A stretch of 64,000 nucleotides of DNA from Proteles cristata cristata (Eukaryota > Chordata > Mammalia > Carnivora > Hyaenidae). A program made the position numbers and the translations under genes. The notes beneath the pieces were generated by a model that was not told the origin of the DNA, did not search any database, and saw nothing but the letters and a program-made list of their open reading frames with translations. Numbering within the stretch: position 1 is the stretch's first letter; the number at the start of each line of letters is the position of its first letter. Location of the stretch: positions 530,001-594,000 of the forward strand of contig JAESUZ010003487.1 in NCBI GenBank assembly GCA_017311185.1. The letters are read 5' to 3'. This document shows positions 54,450 to 64,000 of this stretch, piece by piece.

Positions 54450-54714
54450 GTTTTTCAGGTACAGCATGGTGACTAGCGTTGATAACACTGTATTTGTATA
54501 TTTGAAAATTGCTAAGAGAATAGATCTTAGAACTCCTCAACACCAGAAAAAAACTTTTTGTAACTATGCATGAACTACGTATGGTAATGGATATGAACTA
54601 GACTTATAGGGGCGACCGCTTTGCAATATACATAAATACCAAATCTCTCTGTGTACAACACATATGTAATGACTAATGTATGTCAACTGCACCCCAATTA
54701 CAAAACAAAAAACA
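54450..54714 (+). mobile_element. L1MA-type 3' UTR, 5'-truncated
   Basis: CAGGTACAGCATGGTGACTAG, CACTGTATTTGTATATTTGAAAATTGCTAAGAG, TAGATCTTAGAACTCCTCAACACC, GTATGGTAATGGATATGAACTAGACTTATAGG, CTAATGTATGTCAACTGCACCCC, then an A/C tail. AACAGTTTTTC and AACAGTTGTTG at the two ends may be a decayed target duplication. Confidence 0.88.
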
Positions 54715-56448
54715 GTTGTTGAAGGAAGTGTCACTAAAACATCCCCGGATAAGGAGGGTCCATAAGGGCACCCGCAGGGCTGTATGGAGAGTGGGCAGTG
54801 GGACAGGTTTTCTGTTCCATTCCTGATAAACAGCAGAGATCCATCATCTAACCTTCAGACTCAATTTGAGATGTGTGCATCAAAGTGCGGTGGGATAGAA
54901 AAGCATTGGCTTTGGCATATGATGGATGATTTAACAAAGACGGGAAACACAAAATCCAAAACAATTTTTTTTCCATTGAAATGTAACATTTCCTTCTTTA
55001 GGCACATACATGTAGCTCACAACTTATTAAAATATGCCTATCAAAACAGTTTGCTATCCTTTAAGCTACCTCATGTACAATCTATACACAAAACTTTGGG
55101 GAAAAAAGAGTGTGATTAGCACGTTGTAAACACTCCATGTAATTTAAATTATTTATAATGTCTCGTGAGCTAGAGTTTGAAAAATAAAGACCAGTGCTTA
55201 AAAAGCAGATTTTTGCTTTGAATTTTAATGTTGCTCATAACACAATTACTTTACTTACATAATACAATAATTTTCACACCTGCAGAATTCATTTAAGAAA
55301 TATAATGAAATGTGCTAGATTTTTTTACATAGCAAATATATAATAGCAAGTTCATGTTATACTAGATTCTAGCCTACTATTTTCATGTTTTCTTTCATTG
55401 CATTTGCAGTCCTTTGCAGCCGCAGTATAACAAGTTATCACTTTTTAAAAAACAGGATTGCCTACCAATGTTTTTCTGCTTCTAAACTAAAAGCTGCCCT
55501 GAGATGAAATAGGTTGCTCACCTTAACGATACTACGTGAGACCTCCTGCTAGTTTGCCAAACTGAAAACTCCCATTGTCTTCGTGAAATTCACCTAAGTT
55601 TTTACAGCACAAACATGCTGCTATACTTCATAGATAGTGGCAATGAATTATTTTTCAATCCAGCCAAATTCTGGTTGAAATCATATGTTTGGATACCAGT
55701 GTAAAAGTAATATAAAAGTAACTTCTAAAACGTTGCCAAAGATAAGTGTAACTCTAAGATGTATGTAAACTAAAATTTGAATGATCAGATGGAGGAAACC
55801 TAATTCAAGGAACAAATACAGTTGAGGGTTTAATTTAGATGATACCAGTTAAGACATCTGCATTTCAATCTCCAAAATTGTGCTCTCAGTTTTATATTAA
55901 TTAGTGATAAAACAATTTTTGGAAGCCTAGGAGTCCTTCTACTCATGTGCAAAGGTCCTAAGGTTTGTTTCAGTGAAGGATCCTGCAACCAAGCAGACCC
56001 ATTCATAGCTGCATAGGGAATACTCGGCTGTCCTTGGCAGTCCTGGGGCATAGGAAAGAGAAGCTATTTAAAGTGGCATTCAACACTTGTGGTAGTGTCA
56101 GGAGTGACTCAACGAGACATAAGTAAAAGCGTGAAATCTAGGGTGGCAATGACCTCTAGCATCCTGAAACAAAATCCTAGGAGACTAATGAAAACACTTC
56201 TTCCTGCTATTCTTGTACCATTAGAGTACTTTCCATGGACTTCATGCCCGATCAGGTTATCACAAAGGCTATTCTCTGAATACCTATCTTACTTGGATGA
56301 CAAAGTTGCATCTTCCCCAAATTACCAACTGCCCATTGAAGTTCATTGTATTTTTCTGCTGGTGGATTTTTATAATATAATATCCTCTTAAGGTTGGGTG
56401 CCAGCATATATAAATAACAGGTACGCCCCCTACTCACGCGGGCACGCA

Positions 56449-56450
<2 letters not shown>
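54715..56450. other. 1.7 kb repeat-free AT-rich DNA
   Basis: No repeat recognised. Frames 54784-55119 (111 codons) and 56089-56391 (100 codons) have no recognisable family or signal. Confidence 0.4.
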
Positions 56451-56490
<40 letters not shown>

Positions 56491-56502
56491 CACACACACA
56501 CA
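56451..56502. repeat. (CA)n microsatellite
   Basis: 52 bases of CA with one G substitution at 56484. Cysteine/valine-rich minus frames across it are artefacts. Confidence 0.98.
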
Positions 56503-59095
56503 GACCTGGTTCAGGTACCAGTCAGTGAAGGCTGATACTACCTGGTCACCTACTCTAGACACACAAACTTCACTACAAATGTTAGTTGGATCTATATACT
56601 TCAGGTTTCTGTCTTTAGTAACATCCAGAGTTCTTTCACTTAAAGCTTTATAAAGACATTGCAGTTTAAGGGGAAAATACATTTGCTTTATGCATTAGCA
56701 AAGGCTTAATGCAAACATAGATGTATGCACAGTCAAAACTAAATACTACATAGATGCAAAATCTGAGATAGTTTTGATGTTAGCTTTTAGTGCATCCTGT
56801 AAAAGTTCTGGAGGCATGAGAGCAAGTGTCTTCCTCTTCCACTTTTCCACATGTCTCTGTGCCAGTCACTGTATTTTTTGTTCCCCGTTGGTCCAAGTCT
56901 AGCCTCTTTACTCTAGATTGGTTATATCTATGTATTAAGGCTGACACAGCAATTACGGAGAAGTATTGGTCTCCTCAAGTCCTTCAAAGTTCTGATTGTA
57001 CATTATAAACTCATCATCAATTCTATTCCAGGAGATGTGGGGACAGAGTAAGTTGAGTGAAGGGCTGAATGCTTCTAATAGATACAGGATGTGTGGCTTG
57101 TGGAATGCGCCTGCTCTCTTGCCCAGGAGGCTCCTTTATCCTTCTCTGGCCCAGAACAGAGGTAGGAAGGGTTTTAATGACCAGGCTCTTGGTGGGCAAG
57201 AATAATTTCCAGGCTGGCTGTTCCCTTAAGAAGCTTCTGTCACTCTTGGAATACCTAACTAGGGCATTTTTTAATGAGGAATACATTATGAGGGCTTTGT
57301 AAATATCTTCTGTACCATATAACCTCTATAAAATACAGGAAATTTAATAAGAGTTGGTATATGTAATAATGAGGAGAAAAAAACCAGACAGGGTTAGGCT
57401 AACAGTTCTGAGTGGCCAGCTAAGCTTACTCTCTCTCAAAGTCAACTAACTCCAACCAACCTTATATTATACAGAATTCAGATCTATGCCTCAGCACATC
57501 ATAGATTATTGAATGTCATGAAACTCTGAGGTTGTTCTCAAACAGAATAAAACCACCAATGCTAAATCAATGCCAAACCCCAAAAAATCTATTGTAATCT
57601 ATGGTTACTTCATGAATTATACATCAGCAGCTGGAGGTTTTCTTTTTTCCCTGGGTAATCATGCTTTGATCAAAAAGGAACTTTTATTCTAGTAATTCTT
57701 TCAGAATCAACTTTGTTAATTATATTGAAAATATCTTTCCTCATTAGAATGGTCAATTCACATTGATAGAGTTCAGATAAGCACATTTAATCTCAAGTAT
57801 TATTCAAACACTTCCAGAGTCTTTTCCAAAGTGAAGATTGTTAAATATTGTGATCATTCCTTCATAATAATCATGCTTACCTAAAATAGTACATCATTCA
57901 CTTTGTAAAGTCTCTCACTTGAAATAAAGAAAACAAATCTGTTAATAACCAAAGCAGTGTACATGAATTTTCAAAACCAGAATATTTAAATACTGCCAAC
58001 GTACTCTGTTTTGTGATAACATTAGATAATGTAGAAAGAACTCCTTAGATTTGTTTTGTTGTGTTTTTTTTACTTTGAAAATGATAATTACTTATTGAGG
58101 TTTAAAAACCAAGTTTGAAAGAAATCTGAAAATCTTACTCTAATATTAATGAAAACCAATGATTTTTCAACAGAGATGGAAACATTGCTTGAAAATTAAG
58201 ACAGACTCTCCTCAAATGGAACAAAGAAGCAAAGAGAAAAAGTGCATGATTCTTATATAATTTCCTTTTTCGAAAATATTCACATGTAAGGTAATCATTT
58301 GTTTTTTTGCCCAAACGGGGACACCTTTTAAGGGTAAAAGGAGATGCTGTTGATAATGAGGCTCAGACAAACGGAATTAACCAGGGCATTCTCAGTAAAA
58401 CCAGGACCTATGGCAGGTACCCTTGGTAAGAGAATGTGCAGTGTGAGCTTTTTATCAATTTCCTCTTCTGTTCTCACCATCCTTCCCTGATCAAATGAGG
58501 TCAAGTGGACGAAAAGTGGTGCATTTTCAGGGCAGCCTTTCAGGGAAAGCAGAGAAACACGGATCTCAGAATAGGACTATCAGAACTAAAGAATGGAATA
58601 TTGGAGACATTTTAATCAAAACTCAACATTTTCTACCTTATCTGTTTCATTTTTTGATGACTAATTTATTCCAGGCTTTCAACCAGTTAGTCTGCACGAA
58701 TTATATATTTTAGAAAGAAAAAAACCACGTATCTCCAATCTGAACCTCTACAGACTGGCCAAGTTCTTTTAAGCTATGCCGTGTGAACTCTCATGCCATG
58801 TTGTGGGAGGAGCACGCACAACGTAATCTGTACAGCTGGGCCGTAGAAAGGCAAGGGCAGGAAGGAAGAACAGTAAACAACACAGAAGCAGCGGGATCGG
58901 CACACTAATCAGACCACTGGCAACCCTGGATAGGAACTGGGGAGATGTATGGTGCACAGAGGAGCCCTGGTGCAGGGATTTCCATGTGTGCTCACACTGC
59001 ATCAGTGTGCTTTGGGGCCCACTATGAAAACCATGGCTATTGTTGTTTACGCTAAAACACTCATCAGAAAGCTAAACTCAGAGCTATGTATGGGC
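56503..59095. other. 2.6 kb repeat-free AT-rich DNA
   Basis: No repeat recognised; the longest repeat-poor interval after 39205-42604. Overlapping frames on both strands at 57000-57300 fall in a GC-richer patch without homology. Confidence 0.45.
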
Positions 59096-59311
59096 AGAGG
59101 TGTTCGCCTGACTGTGTGTATGGGCGTGTTCGTGTGTGTGTGTGTGTATGTGTGTAGGCACACATATATACATATATATATACACACACATACACACACA
59201 CATACACACACATAGAAGTGTTACACACATGTAGAAGTGTTCACCTGACTGCGTGTATACACACACACACACATATACATTTTTATATATGCACATATAT
59301 ACACACACACT
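59096..59311. repeat. Complex TG/CA/TA tract with a spaced duplication
   Basis: A 26-base segment at 59096-59121 (AGAGGTGTTCGCCTGACTG...) recurs at 59233-59258 with 3 mismatches, 137 bases apart. Between and after are GTGTGTGT, ATATATAC, ACACACAT alternations. Confidence 0.9.
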
Positions 59312-59518
59312 ATATGCTTCCCCCACTATCTGTAGGTTCTCTTTATGCCACTTTGCTTTTATGAAAGACCCACATTAGAACCTGTTTTCACTAAATGAAA
59401 GAAAATGGGAATAGGATTTTTCACGATTATGAAATGCTGTTTCTTTGTTTTATGCCACTTCAGCTTACAAAAGATTTCACAGGAATGCTCTATTTTCAGA
59501 TAATGGGGAAACCTGTGT

Positions 59519-59522
<4 letters not shown>

Positions 59523-59555
<33 letters not shown>
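59523..59555. repeat. (AC)n microsatellite
   Basis: 33 bases of perfect AC alternation. Confidence 0.97.
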
Positions 59556-59556
<1 letters not shown>

Positions 59557-61982
59557 TCCAACACTGAAAGTCAGTAGTTGGAGGTTCTGTTCCAATATCT
59601 TTCTTTTTTTTTTTAAACCAAGGCATGAGAATAAATGATCTGTAAACTAGAAATAGAATGGCAATGTTATACATTCTTTTCCCCTTGATGAGTACACAGG
59701 AGTTTTAATTTTATTTGGATTTATTTTCTTCTAACTATTTCTGTGATTTGCAATGCACATACTCTAATTCAGTTAGAGGGTAGAGTGTGGTTCTCAAGGA
59801 GTTATCATCAGTAGGGCAACTAAACTGGCACCATCCCCTGGGAAGCTCAGAACTTTGACCTCTGGCTCTCCAGAGAGCTGGAGTTCCAGGGACACTCTGG
59901 ACATCTGCTACTACCGGCCTCCCTCTTGACCCAAAAATGTCTAAGGTCTCCCTCCCATGCTTGCGTTAGGTGCTGTACTGTGCCAAGCCGATGGTGATGG
60001 CCATGTGGGTGTGTGGTAGTAATGAGCCAGAGGTAGGAAACACGCTCTCCTTTCCCCCATTGTATACATGCTCCATGGGATCGATGTCACTGCCAAAGGG
60101 AGAAAATTGGTCCTCATGGGGAAGGCAAGAAAAACATCTTAGATATTACAATAGTCTGCAGCTTTCCAAGCTCCACCCTACCTGAGAAAATCTTAGTCCT
60201 TAGTATTTAGTTTCTGTCTTTAGGGAAAATTTAAGTTTAACTTAACCCTAACCCTACATCTGCAGAGAACCATTAATGAAAAGAGGTTGAGAAGTAATTA
60301 TCTAGTCAATCATCTTCCCTTTCCTGAGGGAGGAGGCAGAGGGAGCTATAGAGGGAAGAAGGAAGGGAGAGAATGGGAAAAACTTAAGAGGAGGAGGGGG
60401 GAATCTTTAGGTAAATAGGTGGTAGCTGTGGATACACAGGAAAAGTGAGAAGGGAAGCAGATAATAAACAGTGCCCCCCCGCCCCCCGCACTCGACCCTG
60501 AACCCTGCCCAAAAGGGTTGTTGGGTGGCTCTCACTGTACTTGTTCACATGAACAGAAATATCTTTCTGTAGGCTTACTGTTGTTCTTATCAAATAAGGG
60601 TTGCTTACAGTCCAGCTTCCTGACCTGATCCTTGAGGTGGGTCTGTTGGCCAGCACTGTCCTGAGCACCACCTCCCCGTGTGTGTGCCCAGGCTGAGGCT
60701 CACCTCTGAAGACTCAGCTGTTCCTAATTGGCCTTGCCTGAAGACAGGTGACTTCCTTTGTCCTTGACCTTCTTCAGGTATCTAAAGTGAAGGCACTGTA
60801 TAGTACTGAGTCTCTTTCCTTTTGGCCCTCTGGTAGTCTATGCTCCTTGTTGGTTGTTGTTTCATCCTAAAGGCTGACAATACCACCTGCTACAGGATCC
60901 ACTTTCCTTAAATGCTTTCAAACGCCTCTTGGACTGAAGTTTGTCTAATGCAAAATTTAAAGGAGAACAGCTCCTGCAGTCCCTTTGGGAAAAGGCCAAC
61001 GAGAAGGGAGAAAAATGTTTCCAAGGCAGAGGCTGTTTAAATTGCCCAGGGCTGGAAGAAGCACAGGATCAAGTCTAATTCCAATTCACTGCCCAGGAAA
61101 CTGGCAGCCAGCAAAGCCCATCCTCTCCCCTTGCACATTCCTATGAAAGGCACGCCAGCATCAGCAATTCCATGTCATGGTAACCCAGAGACTTGTGCCA
61201 ATCATCCCCTACACCCATTTGGTGGGTCCTACATTCACAGACAGCCTCAAAACTAAATTCTGTACACTATCTCTCGGCAAAGGGGATACGTTACCAAGGT
61301 AAGCCAACAAGATGCAAAGAACACAAAGTCCACCATACAGATATAAACTCATGTCCAGTACCAGATCATTCCACACCACAGAAAACTATGAAACAACAAT
61401 TTCTATTAGCCCTGGGATTATTTTGTGAAAAACAATTCTATTCCATGTTATTCTGTGGATGTGTAGAAATGTCAATTTGTTAAATACAGACATTTAAAAT
61501 GCACCATCCTTCTGAACTCTGCTTTGGCATGGTTTTCAGTGATTAATGTACTACAAAGTGCAATTAATGGAAGTGACATCAAGAAGCATGTTCTGTAAGA
61601 CCCAAAGACAAAATACAACAGGTCGATAGGCCTTGCGATACTTTTGTGTATCACAGTGGAGGCACATAGCATGGGCTGAACAATTATAACTGATGTGCTT
61701 ATGGAGTATTTATTCCACATTGTTGAATAGATATTTTAACCTATTTTGGAATATTTGACATAAAAGGTCAAGTTTTGCGTTCTACACCAGGGATTTAGCA
61801 AGTAAACTCATAACTTTTAAACTTGCTTTATTATAGAAATATTAGATAAATTATAAAATACAGAAAAACCAAAGAGAAAGAAATTCTTTCGAGGATATGC
61901 AATCCCTGTTTAAGCTAAGAGAATGTTTTTTTTTTTTTTAAATTCTGAAGAGTGTGTCTTTCTACATGTCCATTTTATTTAT
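59556..61982. other. 2.4 kb unassigned DNA
   Basis: No dispersed repeat recognised. C-run 60474-60487 broken by one G; GA-rich patch 60320-60410; a short TTAACCCTAACCCTA at 60242-60256. Confidence 0.4.
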
Positions 61983-62007
61983 TTTTAATGTTTATTTATT
62001 TTGAGAG

Positions 62008-62052
<45 letters not shown>

Positions 62053-62229
62053 ATGTGTGAGTGCTGGGGAGATGCTGGGAGAGAGGGAGAGAGAGAGAGA
62101 ATCCGAGGCAGGCTCCAATGCTGACAGCTCAGAGCCTGACGTGGGGCTCCATCCTAGGAACCGTGAGATCATGACCTGAACTGAAATCAAGAGTTGGACA
62201 CTTAATCAACTGAGCCACCCAGATGCCCC
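61983..62229 (-). mobile_element. Felid CAN SINE with a TG expansion
   Basis: TTTAATGTTTATTTATTTTGAGAGAGC, then 40 bases of GT (62011-62050), short GA body, CTGACAGCTCAGAGCCTGAC, GGGGCTCCATCCTAGGAACCG (B box destroyed), ACTGAGCCACCCAGATGCCCC head. Older subfamily (ACCTGAACTGAAATCAAGAG). Confidence 0.94.
62011..62050. repeat. (GT)20 microsatellite
   Basis: Perfect, inside the SINE body where GA/CT repeats are normal. Confidence 0.97.
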
Positions 62230-64000
62230 ACTCTATGTTCACTTTAATGTGTATAACCCACAGAAAGAATTCTATATATGTTCAACTGAATTATCAAAAT
62301 GTATATGCAATCACTGTAATTGCAAGGAAAACAGATATCTTCCTCCAAAGATATCTCATCTCCTGAGCAAGTTGGAAAAAACACATAGATTCCAAGCATT
62401 CCAACCCAGACCTTCATAGCATAAGCAGGATCCTGATGTACCCATAACACAAATAGAGGACTAGAGTATCGTCCTACTGCAGTTTTCACAAAACAAATTG
62501 TTCCTAAGTTGTAAAAGTACTATGCACACATAGCACTCACCTCACCAAGAGTTATTCACGACAAATAACAAGTTATATGATTTGAGAAGAGTACAGGAGA
62601 AGGTAGTGGTTTATGTAAGACATCATACAGAGCTGTTTTTAAAAGGTTCCAAACCTTAGACAAATGAAACTAAATATTTTCAGTAAACTGCCATATAATC
62701 AAATGTAAATAATTTCCATAATATTTCTCTATTCAAACAGAGAGGAAAATGTAGATATATAAATAAACAAATACAAATCCTTTATGGAAATTCAGCAAAG
62801 AATCTACTTAGGTTAGCAAAGATTTGCTTAGCTTGATTAATAATTTGGAAACAAATTTATTATTTATAACTACATTAAAATTTCCAAAACCAATGTCCTT
62901 AGCTGCTAGATATAATGTGTAGGTAGATATCTTGTCTGAACATACATAATTTGAAGCAAGTTTCAACAATCTATCTGATGCGTAGGGGTATATAATAGCA
63001 TAATGTCATAGGCCATTATCAACGTTACCTTCTTAGAGATGAAGAGCTAGCTGCTGTTTCTAAAATGTAGACGTTAAATGAACTCCCTCATCTGGGAAAT
63101 CGGGTTATTGACCCTATTCTACACTTAACAGAAATTCTTCAGAAAACAAATGTGTGTACTGTAAGATTTTTTCTATTAACAGTACCTAATTGTTAATAAT
63201 GCTGTTCTAAGGAAATAAGCCATACTAACCTTCAGATTTTCTGGGATTTAGCTGCTTATTTTCACATATTTGGCTACCACCCTCTGGAACATTTGATGGA
63301 ACAATGATTTTGACCTCAATTGCCTACAGCCTTGAAAGAGTTCATTAAACGCCCCCAAATACTCTTTTAAATCCAGAATTTATCTCATTCATCTTCAAAA
63401 TTCACTCCATACTTTCAGCAGTGACTCAAATATATAACCTAACGCTTGCCGCTAGAAAGAGCAGTAACCTTTTTCAACCAAAACCCACAAGTGTAGCACA
63501 TCTATTTCTTTCTTACAGAGAAAACAAATGATTCATAACTACAAAAAGACCTAGTTGAAATCTGTCCATTTGCTATAAATGCATTCTCCTCATCGTGTAC
63601 AACAGAAATATATTTTATTTCACTTATTTCCACATCCCAAACACACAGTAAAATACCTCTAGAAGTCAACAAGATGAAAAACTAGGCATATCAAACAGTG
63701 CAGAGGTGGTTTTATGATCATCTGCATTCCGTTGATTTATATACATTATTTACATGTTGTAGATTATCAGATAGAATCTTAATTTCCATCCAAGTGGCAC
63801 ATATGGTCCATTACACTTCCATAATCTTTATTGTTTTTAAGAAATAATAACTGAAAAACTTCTAAGTAATTCAAAGATATGATGACACATTTTTCTGCTA
63901 TTTTTCTTTTCTCTATTCCACATTCCATTCTCATCTATTATGCACAAAATACCAATACTACGCTTCTGCAGCTAAAGATGACTCTTGACACTTTATTCAT
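62230..64000. other. 1.8 kb repeat-free AT-rich DNA
   Basis: No repeat, coding frame or RNA-like structure recognised up to the end of the window. Confidence 0.45.

Noticed and set aside
56252..56682. Cysteine/valine-rich minus-strand frames
   Set aside because: Translation of the CA/TG microsatellite.
60242..60256. TTAACCCTAACCCTA, telomere-like
   Set aside because: Only about two units; too short for an interstitial telomeric block and expected by chance.
1..64000. Mitochondrial insertion (Numt), which felid genomes are known to carry
   Set aside because: No mitochondrial gene or control-region segment recognised in either orientation.
1..64000. CRISPR arrays, operons, bacterial mobile elements
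   Set aside because: No spaced direct repeats and no dense coding. SINE, L1, MIR, L2 and LTR content shows a mammalian chromosome.

Overview
The window is mammalian nuclear DNA from a cat-family (felid) or closely related feliform genome. The main evidence is 22 copies of a tRNA-derived SINE whose 5' end reads GGGGCGCCTGGGTGGCTCAG and whose CT-rich body ends in AAATAAATAAA. This is the carnivore CAN SINE in its felid form (SINEC_Fc type). The L1 3' ends also have the carnivore-type 3' UTR.

I find no protein-coding gene, no exon I can defend, no functional RNA gene and no CRISPR array. The longest open frames are about 60-156 codons, and they lie in repeats, microsatellites or unremarkable AT-rich DNA. 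The one frame with clear homology is the 5'-truncated C-terminus of an L1 ORF2 at 21335-21700 on the minus strand. The window therefore looks intergenic or deep intronic.

Layout. 1-5200: old repeats (MER5-like MITE, MLT1-type LTRs, a hAT MITE with an 8-bp target duplication, MIR). 5200-37100: SINE-rich (19 of the 22 SINEs), with MIR and L2 relics, L1 3' fragments, a nested SINE/L1 insertion (21006-22021), a small CpG-rich patch (6238-6300) and a 180-base uninterrupted pyrimidine tract (14748-14927). 37100-64000: SINE-poor (3 SINEs) and more AT-rich, with long stretches lacking any repeat I recognise. This part also holds an L1 with a 5' inversion (43138-43518), a large L2 relic with an inserted MER20-like MITE (47370-48208), an L1 copy that appears to carry a 3'-transduced flank (53804-54146), and several CA/TG microsatellites.

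The useful content is retrotransposon history rather than gene function. Target-site duplications can be read for most SINEs and for several L1s, so insertion order can be worked out at four nested sites. I saw no undescribed biological system. The best leads are the transduction-bearing L1, the L1-into-SINE-tail nesting, the long mirror-type pyrimidine tract, the SINE with a duplicated B box, and the CpG patch with GC boxes and a CTCF-like core. Repeat family names come from memory of consensus sequences; RepeatMasker with a carnivore library would settle them.
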